Assembly (NCBI GenBank): GCA_003166865.1
Contig: PMUP01000041.1
Coordinates: 98,916-162,915, forward strand
DNA length: 64,000 nt
Reading direction: 5' to 3'
From: Bryobacterales bacterium
GTDB lineage: Bacteria > Acidobacteriota > Terriglobia > Bryobacterales > Bryobacteraceae
Shown here one piece after another: positions 1 through 10,531 of this stretch. The notes under the pieces are model-generated. The model was not told the DNA's origin, did not search any database, and worked only from the letters and a program-made list of their open reading frames with translations. Each line of letters opens with the position of its first letter. Position 1 is the stretch's first letter. The position numbers and the translations under genes were made by a program.

Positions 1-174
1 GGTGAACACGAACTTCACCAGCAGCGGAAGGTCGGCTTCAAACCACACTTCACCGATTTTCTGTTCGGCCTCTGGATACCACGGCAACAGATCCGTCGAG
101 CCCCACACCTTCTCGAGAAAGCGTGTCGGCAGGCGGACGGGCACCTTATCGGTGACGGCTCCGGTATCGCTCAC
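1..174 (-). CDS. manA: Mannose-6-phosphate isomerase, type I (N-terminal fragment; runs off the window)
   Basis: Only the first 58 codons are inside the window; the gene continues past base 1. The reading frame starts with GTG at 174-172 and overlaps the stop of the upstream aminotransferase by four bases (GTGA), so it is translationally coupled as the last visible gene of the coaD-aminotransferase operon. The visible peptide contains the phrases LEKVWGSTDLLPWYP and KIGEVWFE, which match the N-terminus of short type I phosphomannose isomerases, where the GE-W segment lies near the zinc-binding cupin core. The family interconverts fructose-6-phosphate and mannose-6-phosphate to supply GDP-mannose for surface polysaccharides. 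The active-site histidines lie outside the window, so the assignment rests on the N-terminal motifs only. Confidence 0.72.
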   Translation of the reverse strand, partial: MSDTGAVTDKVPVRLPTRFLEKVWGSTDLLPWYPEAEQKIGEVWFEADLPLLVKFVFT

Positions 175-1366
175 GCCCGGATAAAGCGCTCGATTCGATC
201 GAGGCCGCGCTCCAATTCCTTCATCGAAGTGGCGTAAGAGATACGGACATGCTCGGTGGTGCCGAAAGCTTCGCCCGGCACGACAGCGACATGCGCCTCG
301 GAAAGCAATCGCTCCGAGAACTGCAAGGCGGACGTAATGCCATTGCGGAAGCCAGCGGAGACGTTTGGGTAGGCGTAGAACGCGCCACGCGGCTCCACGA
401 CCTTGACGCCGGGAATCGCGCGCAGCCGCTTAACCACGTAGTCGCGCCGCTTGCGATATTCCGCCAGCATGATCGGGATCGAATCCTGGGGCCCGCGCAA
501 CGCCTCAATCGCGGCCTTCTGCGTCACCGAAGTAGGATTCGAAGTGGTGTGGCTTTGGAGCTTCATCATGGCGTCGATCACCGGCTTGGGCGCCAGCGCG
601 AATCCAATCCTCCAGCCGGTCATGGAATAGGTCTTGGAGAGCGATCCCGCGATCAGGACGTGCTCCTTGGCGCCCGGCATGGACGCGATCGAGAACGGCT
701 CGCTGTCATAGAGAAAGCGGCAGTAGCATTCGTCGGTCATCAATTGAATGCCGCGCTTCACCGCCAGATGGTAAATCTTCTCGAACTCCTCGCGGCTCAG
801 CACGGCGCCGCTGGGATTGCATGGCGAGTTGATGATTAACAGCTTGGTCTGGCTGGTGATCTTGGGCGCGATGTCGTCGGCGGTGAAGGTGAAGCCATTC
901 GCCTCATCGCTCTCCACGAATACGCACTTGCCGCCGGCATAGTTGACGACGTCTTTGTAGGTCACCCAATACGGCACGGGGATCACCACTTCGTCGCCCG
1001 GCTGGATCAGCGCCTGCATCAGGTTGAAGATCGCGTGCTTGCCCCCGACCGTCGCCAGACATTCGGCCGGCGTGTACGAAGTTCCATAGTCAGCATGGTG
1101 CCGAGCGCAAATCGCCTGCTTCAGCTCCACGGTCCCGCCAGTGGGCGTGTACTTGGTAAAATTGGCGTCAATCGCCGCGATGGCAGCGTTCTTGATGTTG
1201 TCGGGCGTCGGAAAGTCGGGCTCTCCAGCGCCAAAATCCACAACATCGACGCCTTCGCGGCGAAGTCTGTCGGCCTCGGCGGCAACCTTCATGGTCGAGG
1301 ACTCGCTGATGAGCGAGATCCGATCGGCTAGTCCCAAAGTAGCTTGCGTAGCTTGCATGGAAGGGT

Positions 1367-1370
<4 letters not shown>
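171..1370 (-). CDS. Class I/II pyridoxal-phosphate aminotransferase (aspartate aminotransferase type)
   Basis: A 399-residue, full-length fold-type I aminotransferase. Visible landmarks are GAGEPDFPTP near residue 48, NSPCNPSG at 181-188, the aspartate that contacts the pyridine nitrogen in TDECY near 213, and the PLP-binding lysine K246 in SLSKTYSMTGWRIGF. This pattern is typical of subgroup Ib aspartate aminotransferases, which transfer the amino group between aspartate and 2-oxoglutarate; some members also use prephenate, so exact substrate use is inferred. The ATG at 1370 overlaps the coaD stop by four bases and the stop overlaps the manA start by four bases, indicating one coupled transcript. 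A start at M5 is also possible. Confidence 0.9.
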
Positions 1371-3080
<1,710 letters not shown>

Positions 3081-3084
<4 letters not shown>

Positions 3085-3296
3085 GAGCTCAGGCGCTCTA
3101 GCGTGTGCCGGTCGTCCTCCAGATCCGAGAGGCTGTAATGCATCGGCACCTCGTGGCGGCCGGCGAAGACCATGAACGCCTCAACCGGCGTTTGGGACAA
3201 TTCCCCTGCCCGCCCCAGCGATATCTTGTTCTCGCGATAGAGTTCGAGCGCGAGGAGCATAGTAGAGTCCCTAGACGCGTCAGCGGGGTCCACCAT
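3081..3296 (-). CDS. UPF0175 family protein (putative antitoxin)
   Basis: A 71-residue protein. The stretch LELYRENKISLGRAGELSQT is the hallmark of UPF0175 (PF03683), a small helix-turn-helix-like family usually encoded just before a DUF3368 PIN-domain toxin. The usual N-terminal beta segment of the family is short or missing here: only about twelve residues precede LLALELY, so this copy may also be trimmed at its 5' side. The ATG at 3296 lies only nine bases after the stop of the response-regulator gene and has a weak AGGA. The downstream toxin is a stump, so the antitoxin is effectively orphaned. Confidence 0.75.
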
Positions 3297-3305
3297 GTTC
3301 CTAGA

Positions 3306-4655
3306 TTACGATTCGATCCCCATCTGCGACAAGCGATAGCGCAGCGCATTGCGCGTTAGTCCCAGCAGCCGCGCGGCCTGGCTCTTGTTGCCATTGGCGC
3401 GATTGAGCGCCTCGCGAATGATGGATTGCTCGTAGGAATCGAGCGTCATGCCCTCCGGGAGAAAGCCATCCGCGGAACCGAGCCGCGGCTTGGGGGCAAG
3501 ATCGAGCCGGATGTCGGCCGCTTCCAGAACATCGCCCGAGGCCAGCACCAGGCTGCGCTCGATGGTGTTCTCGAGCTCGCGCACGTTGCCCGGCCAATGA
3601 TATTCCATCAACCGCTCAATCGCGCCGTCGGAAATGGATTCCACGCGGCTGCCCGAATCCTTGCTGAGCTTCCGCACGAAATGCCGAGCCAGGTAGGGAA
3701 TGTCTTCCTTGCGCTCGCGCAGCGGAGGAATGTTCAGCGGTAGGACATTCAGCCGATAGTAAAGATCCTCCCGAAAAGCCCCCTGCTCCAGGGCCGCGCG
3801 CAGGTCCACGTTGGTGGCCGCGACCACACGCACATCCACATGCCGGACTTTATTGCTGCCGAGGCGCTCGAACTCTCGATCTTGCAGGATGCGCAGCAGC
3901 TTCACTTGAATCGCCGGAGGCACGTCGCCGATCTCGTCCATGAAAACGGTCCCCGTGTCGGCCTGCTCGAATTTGCCGGGTTTACTGATATTGGCGCCCG
4001 TGAACGCGCCCTTTTCGTAGCCGAACAGTTCACTCTCCATCAAATTCTCGGGAAGCGCCGTGCAGTTGATTTTGACGAAGGGCTTGCTGTCGCGCGGCGA
4101 GTGATGATGAATGGCGCGCGCGATCATGTCCTTGCCGACGCCGCTTTCGCCGCACAGCAGCACGGTGGCGCGCGTGGGCGCCACGCGCTCGATGGTGGCG
4201 AAGATCTCGCGCATGGCCGCGCTTCGTCCAATGATGTTGTCGAACTCGTAGCGCTGGCTCAGCTCGGCGCGCAGCTCGCGATTTTCGTTGCGCAGAGTGC
4301 GGACTTCCAGCGCCTTGTCCACCACGGTCATCAGGTGATCCAGTGAAAACGGCTTGGGAAGAAAGTCCACCGCGCCCGCTTTCATGGCTTCCACGGCGGT
4401 TTCAATGCTGCCAAACGCGGTCATGACAATCACCGGCGTGCGCAGGTCCTGGCTGCGCAATTGCTGGAGCATCTCGAGCCCGCTCAGTCCGGGCAAACGC
4501 AGATCCGTGATGATCACGTCGGCGCGATCGGCCAGCTTGAAGGCACTCTCCGCGGTTCCCGCCTGTTCCACTTCATAGCCCGCGGTTTTCAACTGCAGCT
4601 CGATCACGCGCCGCAGTTTCTCTTCGTCCTCCACGATCAATACCGTCGCCTTCAT
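3306..4655 (-). CDS. Sigma-54-dependent two-component response regulator (NtrC/AtoC family)
   Basis: A 449-residue regulator with three domains in order. The receiver domain (about 1-120) has its phospho-acceptor D51 in TDLRLPG and acidic pocket VEDEE. The AAA+ sigma-54 activator (about 140-380) has Walker A GESGVGKD (169-176), the sigma-54-contacting GAFTGA loop (216-221) and Walker [10 protein letters not shown] Fis-type HTH forms the C-terminus ([18 protein letters not shown]). It would open sigma-54 promoters when phosphorylated. The start overlaps the stop of the histidine kinase gene by four bases, so the two form a cognate pair. Target genes cannot be told from the sequence; no sigma-54 promoter was identified nearby. 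Confidence 0.95.
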   Translation of the reverse strand: MKATVLIVEDEEKLRRVIELQLKTAGYEVEQAGTAESAFKLADRADVIITDLRLPGLSGLEMLQQLRSQDLRTPVIVMTAFGSIETAVEAMKAGAVDFLPKPFSLDHLMTVVDKALEVRTLRNENRELRAELSQRYEFDNIIGRSAAMREIFATIERVAPTRATVLLCGESGVGKDMIARAIHHHSPRDSKPFVKINCTALPENLMESELFGYEKGAFTGANISKPGKFEQADTGTVFMDEIGDVPPAIQVKLLRILQDREFERLGSNKVRHVDVRVVAATNVDLRAALEQGAFREDLYYRLNVLPLNIPPLRERKEDIPYLARHFVRKLSKDSGSRVESISDGAIERLMEYHWPGNVRELENTIERSLVLASGDVLEAADIRLDLAPKPRLGSADGFLPEGMTLDSYEQSIIREALNRANGNKSQAARLLGLTRNALRYRLSQMGIES

Positions 4656-5938
4656 TTACTTTTCTCCGATACAGGGCCATTCTCCCGAAAGGGAAGAAAC
4701 ACATGGAACACGCTGCCCGCGCCCGGTTCGCTTTCCACCGTGATCTCGCCGCCATGCTCATCGACGATCTTGGAAACGATCGCCAGGCCCAATCCAACCC
4801 CGCTCGACTTGGTGGTGAAAAACGGATTGAAGATGCTTTCCCGGTCCTTGGGCGCGATGCCGGAGCCGCGGTCGATCACAACAATCTCCACTGTATCGCC
4901 CTCGGCTTCATCGCCCACCCCGGTATCGCGGAGCTGACGCGTCTTTACGGTAACGCTCCCTTGCGGCGGACTGGCCTGCGCGGCGTTCAGAAGCAAATTG
5001 TACAGCACCAGCTCGATCAGTTGGCGATCCAAAAGGAACGGAGGGATGTCGGGCGAGTAATTCTTGTAGATGCTCACGTCAAACGGAGGCGTGCGTTTTT
5101 CGACCTCCGCCACCGCTTGGTCGATCACTTGCGTCAATTCGGTGGTTTCAAGCCGGAGCGCCAGCGGCCGGGCAAAATCGAGGAAGCGCGTCACCAGCGC
5201 GTTGGTCCGGTCAACTTCGCTCGATATAAATCCCGCCAACTCATGCGACACGGCGCTATCGGCGTCCACGCTCTTGAGCAGCATTTCCGCCGACGTTTTG
5301 ATGGTGCTCAACGGATTCCGGATCTCATGCGCCAGCCCCGCCGAAAGTTGGCCGAGAGCCGCCAGACGCTCGGTGCGGCGCACGGTAGCTTCAGCCTCCC
5401 GCAAGTGCCGGTTCGCTTCCGCCAACTGTTCCGCCACGATCTGCGCCTGGCGCGTGGCAGCTCGATTCGCTTCGAGCAACTCATAGGTGAGAAAGCCGGC
5501 GATCGGAAATGTCGCCTCGAACAGAATAAACACCGGCCAGTCTTCCACGTAGGACTCGGGCGGAAGGAACAGGAACAGCGACAGGTACCCGCCGCAAGCC
5601 AGGACGACGGCCGCCACCAGTCCGATTAGACCCAGTGAAGTGGCCGCCGACATCACCGGAAGCAGCATCAGCCAGTAGTAATTGCTGGCGATGCCACGAG
5701 TCCAATACATCAGGATGTACCAAAGCGCCAACTTGATCAGAAACGAAATGATGCTGCCCGTTCGCGAACCAAAAAACGGGATCTTCGGCTCGATGACTTG
5801 CATCAGGCCGAGCCCTACCAGAACCGTCGTTGACTCGGGCGTGAGGTCCGGTCCGTAAATCGCCAGCACCGCGAATAGCGCGATCCAGACGATGTCTTGC
5901 AGTCGAACAATTTGCCGGAAACGGCTGCGCTGCTCCAC
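4652..5938 (-). CDS. Membrane-bound sensor histidine kinase (NtrB-like)
   Basis: A 428-residue kinase. The N-terminal ~155 residues contain about five or six hydrophobic membrane segments without an obvious periplasmic sensor domain. A coiled linker (about 158-190) leads into the H-box LAHEIRNPLSTIK with phosphorylated H204. The ATPase domain has an N-box (YNLLLNAAQASP), the G1 box IDRGSGIAP and G2 box GVGLGLAIV. It is coupled by a four-base overlap to the sigma-54 activator downstream and presumably phosphorylates it. The signal is unknown; an integral-membrane sensor suggests an envelope or membrane cue. ATG at 5938 lies 44 bases from the divergent S1 gene, so the two share a short divergent promoter region. 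Confidence 0.93.
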   Translation of the reverse strand: MEQRSRFRQIVRLQDIVWIALFAVLAIYGPDLTPESTTVLVGLGLMQVIEPKIPFFGSRTGSIISFLIKLALWYILMYWTRGIASNYYWLMLLPVMSAATSLGLIGLVAAVVLACGGYLSLFLFLPPESYVEDWPVFILFEATFPIAGFLTYELLEANRAATRQAQIVAEQLAEANRHLREAEATVRRTERLAALGQLSAGLAHEIRNPLSTIKTSAEMLLKSVDADSAVSHELAGFISSEVDRTNALVTRFLDFARPLALRLETTELTQVIDQAVAEVEKRTPPFDVSIYKNYSPDIPPFLLDRQLIELVLYNLLLNAAQASPPQGSVTVKTRQLRDTGVGDEAEGDTVEIVVIDRGSGIAPKDRESIFNPFFTTKSSGVGLGLAIVSKIVDEHGGEITVESEPGAGSVFHVFLPFRENGPVSEKSK

Positions 5939-5982
5939 GCTGTCATCTTATCGCTCTCATCCCAAGCTGGGAGTATGACAAA

Positions 5983-7719
5983 ATGGTTTTGCACTCAAGC
6001 TTCATGGAAAACCGATTTGCCCCCGCAATTCCCGCGTCGTCTGCCGTGTCTGAGGACGCTCCCCGGCCATCCGAAGAAAATTCGTTCGCCGATATCCTTT
6101 CCCAGTTCGAGCAACAGCACGGCCGTTCAAACCACGAAGCGCTGGAGGGCACGGTGGTTTCCATATCGCCCGAGTCGGTCTTCGTGGACATTGGACGAAA
6201 GATGGAGGGAATATTGCCGGTGGAGGTGTTTCGCGACGCGGCGGGCGCGCTCACCGTGAAGATCGGTGACAAGCTGCGCGTCACCGTGACGGGACGCGAT
6301 CAGGAAGGCTCGTACACGCTTTCGACCACCAAAGTGGAGCGGCCCAAGGACTGGAGCGCACTCGAACGCGCCTTCGCCGAACAGCGCGCGATCGGCGGCG
6401 TGGTAACGGAACTGGTAAAGGGCGGCCTGCGCGTCGATGTCGGATCACGAGCTTTCATGCCCGCTTCGCGCAGTGGCGCGAAAGATCAAGCGGAACTGGA
6501 AAAACTGGTTGGGCAGGAAATCCAGTGCCGCGTCATCAAGCTGGATACGGCCAACGAGGACGTGGTTGTCGATCGCCGCGTGGTCTTGGAACAAGAAGAG
6601 GCGCAAGCGCGCACGAAGAAGTTCGCCGAGCTTCAAGAAGGGGCCGTGGTGCGCGGGACCGTCCGCGGCTTGACCGATTTCGGCGCGTTCGTGGATCTGG
6701 GCGGCGTCGACGGACTGCTGCACGTGGCCGACATGGCTTGGCATCGCGTGGCTAAACCATCCGACGTCGTATCCCCGGGTGACTCCATCGAGGTCAAGAT
6801 TCTCAAGATCAACCCCGAGGGCCGGCGCATTTCTCTGGGCTTAAAGCAGCTCGCAGCCGATCCGTGGTCGACCGCGGCGGAGCGCTTTCACACCGGCGAT
6901 CGCGTGCAAGGCAAAGTGTCGCGCCTGGCTGATTTCGGCGCCTTTATCGAACTGCTGCCGGGCGTCGACGGTTTGATCCACATCTCGGAGATGTCCTGGG
7001 CGAAGAAGGTCCGCAAGCCCAGCGATCTGCTGAAGACCGGCGAGATGGTGGAAGCCATCGTACTCGGGGTGAATGCCGCCGACCGCCGGATTTCCCTGGG
7101 ATTGAAGCAAGCTCTGGGCGATCCCTGGGAAGACGCGATCAAAAAATATCCGATCGGCGCTGTCGCCGAAGGACCCGTCACCAGCCTCACGAATTTCGGT
7201 TGCTTCATCGACCTGGGCGGTGGCATCGATGGCATGATTCACATCTCCGACATCACACGCGAGAAGCGTTTGAATCATCCGCGCGAAGCTCTCACGGCGG
7301 GGCAAACGGTACGCGCGGTGGTGCTGGAGGTGGATCGCGAGCGCCGCCGCATCAAGCTCGGCATCAAACAATTGGAGCCAACCACGGCCGACGAATACAT
7401 AGCCGAACACCAGGTGGGCGAATCGGTGACCGGCCGGATCGTGGAAGCCGGACGAGGGCGCGCCAAGGTCGAGCTGGGCGAAGGCGTGTTCGCCGAATGC
7501 CATGTCCGCGAAGAGACGGCGAACGGGTCGAACCTGCCCGAGCCCGCCGAAAAGGCCAATTTGGCGTCGCTAACTGCAATGTTATCAGCGAAATGGAAGC
7601 AAGGTCCGGCGGCTTCTTCGGGTCAGGAAGAATCGCCGCGCGCCGGACAGATCCGCACTTTCCGCATCTTGAAGCTGGACCAGCCGAACAAGAAAATCGA
7701 AGTCGAATTGGCCGGCTGA
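5983..7719 (+). CDS. S1 RNA-binding protein, six tandem S1 domains (ribosomal protein S1 homologue)
   Basis: 578 residues with six successive S1 (OB-fold) domains beginning roughly at residues 45, 128, 213, 300, 388 and 474. Domains 3-5 are the best conserved, with the phrases DFGAFVDLGGVDGLLH, DFGAFIELLPGVDGLIH and NFGCFIDLGGGIDGMIH, each closing with RRISLGLKQ or RRIKLGIKQ. Domain number and length match bacterial ribosomal protein S1, which binds mRNA on the 30S subunit, but the acidic/low-complexity termini differ, and whether this is the main rpsA or a paralogue cannot be decided here. The ATG at 5983 has GGGAG nine bases upstream (5969-5973); ATG 6004 has none. No cmk or ihf neighbour is seen, unlike many rpsA loci. 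Confidence 0.85.
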   Translation: MVLHSSFMENRFAPAIPASSAVSEDAPRPSEENSFADILSQFEQQHGRSNHEALEGTVVSISPESVFVDIGRKMEGILPVEVFRDAAGALTVKIGDKLRVTVTGRDQEGSYTLSTTKVERPKDWSALERAFAEQRAIGGVVTELVKGGLRVDVGSRAFMPASRSGAKDQAELEKLVGQEIQCRVIKLDTANEDVVVDRRVVLEQEEAQARTKKFAELQEGAVVRGTVRGLTDFGAFVDLGGVDGLLHVADMAWHRVAKPSDVVSPGDSIEVKILKINPEGRRISLGLKQLAADPWSTAAERFHTGDRVQGKVSRLADFGAFIELLPGVDGLIHISEMSWAKKVRKPSDLLKTGEMVEAIVLGVNAADRRISLGLKQALGDPWEDAIKKYPIGAVAEGPVTSLTNFGCFIDLGGGIDGMIHISDITREKRLNHPREALTAGQTVRAVVLEVDRERRRIKLGIKQLEPTTADEYIAEHQVGESVTGRIVEAGRGRAKVELGEGVFAECHVREETANGSNLPEPAEKANLASLTAMLSAKWKQGPAASSGQEESPRAGQIRTFRILKLDQPNKKIEVELAG

Positions 7720-7810
7720 TCGTCGCAACGCATGCGGGCGTGACCTTTTCGGCTCGCTTCCGTCTATCACATTGTTGCAACAGGCTACCGCAGTGCAGGC
7801 AGCCGTCAGA

Positions 7811-8380
7811 ATGGACGAACCGGAGCTGATTCGGGCGGCTCAACAAGGCGATCAGCGCGCCTTTGAGCAATTGGTGCGCTTATACGATCAGAGTGTCTTG
7901 AGGCTGGCTACCAATCTGCTTCGTTCGCCCGAGGAAGCCAACGACATTTACCAGGAAGCCTTCCTGCGGGTTTATAAGAACCTGCACACGTTTCGATTCG
8001 ACTGCAGCTTTCACACCTGGCTGTATAGAATCGTGAGCAATTTGTGTTTGGACGCGCTGCGGAAGCGCAAAGTGCGGCGCGAAGAAAGTTCCGTGGTGGA
8101 GACCAGCGAGGGCCTTCTGGACCGCATGGATACGGTGCAGGAACGGCGGGCCGACAGCGATCCCGAGCGGCAGCTGGAAAGCCAGCAATTGAAGCAGAGA
8201 ATCCAGGAAGTTTTGGGCGGATTGACGCCTCGGGAGCGGGCGGTTTTTGAGATGAGACATTATCAGGGCATGCGGCTGCGGACCATCGGCGAAGTAATGG
8301 GCACGTCGGAGGAAGCGGCCAAGAACTGCCTGTTCAGGGCGACGCAAAAGATGCGCGCGGCTTTAGGAGATTTCGTATGA
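7811..8380 (+). CDS. ECF-type RNA polymerase sigma factor
   Basis: A 189-residue sigma-70 family factor with only regions 2 and 4. Region 2 shows EEANDIYQEAFLRVYKNL (core binding) and FHTWLYRIVSNLCLDALRKRK (-10 recognition). Region 4 shows LTPRERAVFEMRHYQGM and IGEVMGTSEEAAKNCLFRA (HTH for -35). ATG 7811 is preferred over the earlier in-frame codons from 7772 because conserved sequence (ELIRAAQQGDQRAFEQLV) starts here. Its stop overlaps the start of a zinc-finger anti-sigma gene by four bases, the normal arrangement for an ECF pair. With the DUF4097 and PDZ genes downstream it probably controls an envelope-stress operon. The autoregulated promoter was not located with confidence. Confidence 0.93.
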   Translation: MDEPELIRAAQQGDQRAFEQLVRLYDQSVLRLATNLLRSPEEANDIYQEAFLRVYKNLHTFRFDCSFHTWLYRIVSNLCLDALRKRKVRREESSVVETSEGLLDRMDTVQERRADSDPERQLESQQLKQRIQEVLGGLTPRERAVFEMRHYQGMRLRTIGEVMGTSEEAAKNCLFRATQKMRAALGDFV

Positions 8381-9306
8381 CATGCGAGGAAGCGAGAAAG
8401 AATCTGCCGCTGTTCCTGTACGGGGAACTTTCCTTCGATGAGGAAGAGCAGGTGGAAGTTCACGTGGATGAGTGCGCCGCGTGCCGGCTGGCGCTGGCTC
8501 GGGAGAAGGCGCTGTTTGGGGCGCTGGATGGCGCCGAGATGGTTCCTCCTCCGGAGTTGCTGGAAGAGTCGCGGGCCGAATTGCGGCGCCGGCTGGGTCT
8601 GGCGGGCCGCACCATGCGCGCTCCCGGTATTTGGGACAAATTCCGCGAGGGATTCACGGTTCGCTTCCACTTTGCGCCTGGCATCGCTCAGGTGGCCGGC
8701 GCGGCCGCGATGCTGCTGCTCGGTTTCCTGACAGCGCGCGTAGCGCCAAACTCGTTCCTCGGCAATTGGCATTCAGCCGGCGTACTGGCGGAACCAACCA
8801 CATCGCGCGTGCGATACGTGGAGCCCCTCGCTCCCGGAAGAGTGCAAATCGTGATCGACGAAACGCACCAGCGCGTGCTCTCGGGCAGTGTGGATGATCA
8901 GGCCATTCAGCGGTTGCTGCTCACGGCGGCGAAAGACCAGTCCGACGCCGGTCTGCGCGTGGAGTCGGTCGACTTGCTGAAGAACAATTCGCAATCGGCG
9001 GAGATCCGCACTGCGCTGGTGTATGCGCTCGAGCACGATTCCAACGCCGGTGTGCGATTGAAAGCGCTGGACGGGCTGAAGCAATTCGCGGACGATCCCA
9101 ACACGCGGCAGGCTCTGACCCAGGTGCTGCTCACCGATGACAACCCCGGAGTCCGGACCCAGGTGATCGATCTCCTGGTCCAGCGGCACACCGAAGCGAT
9201 GGTGGGAGTGCTGCAGGAGCTCATGGAAAAGGAAGACAACGGCTACATCCGCATGCGCTGCCAAAAGGTGCTGCAGGAGATGAACGCCTCGGCGGAGACT
9301 TACTGA
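8377..9306 (+). CDS. Zinc-finger transmembrane anti-sigma factor with C-terminal HEAT repeats
   Basis: A 309-residue protein starting four bases inside the sigma gene. Residues 1-45 form a ZAS-type anti-sigma domain with the zinc ligands H29, C33 and C36 (HVDECAAC). A single membrane helix follows at about 101-121. The region from about 175 to 302 is a set of alpha-helical HEAT-like repeats (LRVESVDLLKNN, VRLKALDGLKQF, VRTQVIDLLVQ, IRMRCQKVLQ). By topology the finger is cytoplasmic and binds the ECF sigma, while the HEAT region would be outside the membrane. HEAT repeats as the sensor part of an anti-sigma factor are uncommon, and they could bind the partner proteins encoded downstream. No protease-cleavage motif is evident. 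Confidence 0.88.
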   Translation: MTCEEARKNLPLFLYGELSFDEEEQVEVHVDECAACRLALAREKALFGALDGAEMVPPPELLEESRAELRRRLGLAGRTMRAPGIWDKFREGFTVRFHFAPGIAQVAGAAAMLLLGFLTARVAPNSFLGNWHSAGVLAEPTTSRVRYVEPLAPGRVQIVIDETHQRVLSGSVDDQAIQRLLLTAAKDQSDAGLRVESVDLLKNNSQSAEIRTALVYALEHDSNAGVRLKALDGLKQFADDPNTRQALTQVLLTDDNPGVRTQVIDLLVQRHTEAMVGVLQELMEKEDNGYIRMRCQKVLQEMNASAETY

Positions 9307-9309
9307 GGC

Positions 9310-10500
9310 GTGAACCGAGGCATGCGGCAGTTTGTATCAGTTTCGATTTTCGTGCTGGCCGGGGCCGCGCTAATGGCCGCGCAGAGCGAGCCGGCTCCGG
9401 TCCGTGAGCATGGCTACTGGACTCGCACCATCCAAGGCCAGATCAACGCTTCCGGGATGGAGCGCTTGCGCGTGGAGACCACCGGCGACGTCACAGTGCG
9501 CGGCACCGGCGATCAGCAAGCCAGCTACACAGTGAAGTTGCGCGTGAAGGCGGCGGACGCGCGCGAAGCCGATGCGCTGCTGCGGGAATTTACCGTGAAG
9601 ACCGGGATCGAGGGCGGCAGGACCTATATCAAGGTCACTCCGCCCCACCAGGTTTCCGGGGGATCGGATTTGACCGTCACCGCGCCGCGAACCTTGCAGG
9701 ACGTCTGGGTGGAAACGCACGGAGGAAATGTGCACGCGTCCGACTTCGACGGCGCGTTGGAAACTCGATCGGGCGGCGGCGAGATCGCCGTGGACGGCAT
9801 TCGGGGCCCCGCTGACCTTAGGACCGGCGGAGGCGACATTCAAGTTGGTAGCGTAAGCGGGCCGCTGCGATGTTCGTCCGGTGGCGGTGAGATTCGAGTG
9901 GAGAACGCGGGCTCCACGGCATATCTGGAGACCGGAGGCGGGGAAATTGTGGTGCATCAGGCCGCGGGGCCCGTGCATGCCGCGACGGGAGGCGGCAATA
10001 TCCGCGTCGATCGCGCCACTAGCACCGTCTTCGCCCGCACTTCGGGCGGCCTCATCCAGGTGGGGCAGGCCGACGGCGCTGTGACGGCGGAAACCTCGGG
10101 CGGCGCAATTCAAGTGGATGCCGCCAACGGAGTGCGCTGCGAGTCAGCCGGCGGGGCCATCCGGTTGCGGAATGTGGCCGGCGCTTTGCACGTCTCGGCC
10201 AATTCTGGAAACATTTTGGCTCAGCTTGTGGCGGGCCGTCCGTTCGCTGATTCCCTGCTCAGCACCAACGCTGGTGACATAACCGTTTTCATTCCGTCCA
10301 ATGTTGCGTTGACGATTCAAGCGACCAATGAGACCGGCGGCGCCGGCCGCATCATTTCCGAGTTCCCGCAGGTTCCCGTGCAAAAGGGCGCGCAGCCTGG
10401 AGTGGGACCGGTGGTGGCCGAGGGTGCGCTGAATGGAGGCGGTCCGGTTTTGCGCGTCAACGTCATGGGCGGCACCATTTATTTGCGCCGCGAGAAATAG
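9310..10500 (+). CDS. Secreted DUF4097 beta-solenoid repeat protein
   Basis: 396 residues with an N-terminal signal peptide (FVSVSIFVLAGAALMAAQ). From about residue 130 to 310 the chain is made of roughly nine imperfect repeats of 18-19 residues, each with a Ser/Thr-Gly-Gly-Gly-x-Ile core (SGGGEIAV, TGGGDIQV, SGGGEIRV, TGGGEIVV, TGGGNIRV, TSGGLIQV, TSGGAIQV, SAGGAIRL, NSGNILAQL). This is the DUF4097/DUF4098 pattern, predicted to form a right-handed beta-solenoid. The gene follows the anti-sigma gene by three bases, so it is co-transcribed. A GTG at 9310 and an ATG at 9322 are both possible starts; GGAG lies 12 bases before the GTG. Function unknown; the context suggests an envelope protein of the sigma regulon. 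Confidence 0.85.
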   Translation: MNRGMRQFVSVSIFVLAGAALMAAQSEPAPVREHGYWTRTIQGQINASGMERLRVETTGDVTVRGTGDQQASYTVKLRVKAADAREADALLREFTVKTGIEGGRTYIKVTPPHQVSGGSDLTVTAPRTLQDVWVETHGGNVHASDFDGALETRSGGGEIAVDGIRGPADLRTGGGDIQVGSVSGPLRCSSGGGEIRVENAGSTAYLETGGGEIVVHQAAGPVHAATGGGNIRVDRATSTVFARTSGGLIQVGQADGAVTAETSGGAIQVDAANGVRCESAGGAIRLRNVAGALHVSANSGNILAQLVAGRPFADSLLSTNAGDITVFIPSNVALTIQATNETGGAGRIISEFPQVPVQKGAQPGVGPVVAEGALNGGGPVLRVNVMGGTIYLRREK

Positions 10501-10531
10501 ATTCCGGGCTGATGTGATGAAGGGGGATGTG

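Noticed and set aside
4703..5629. 308-codon open frame on the plus strand
   Set aside because: Antisense to the histidine kinase, which has H, N, G1 and G2 boxes; the plus product is an Arg/His/Gln-rich shadow typical of GC-rich DNA.
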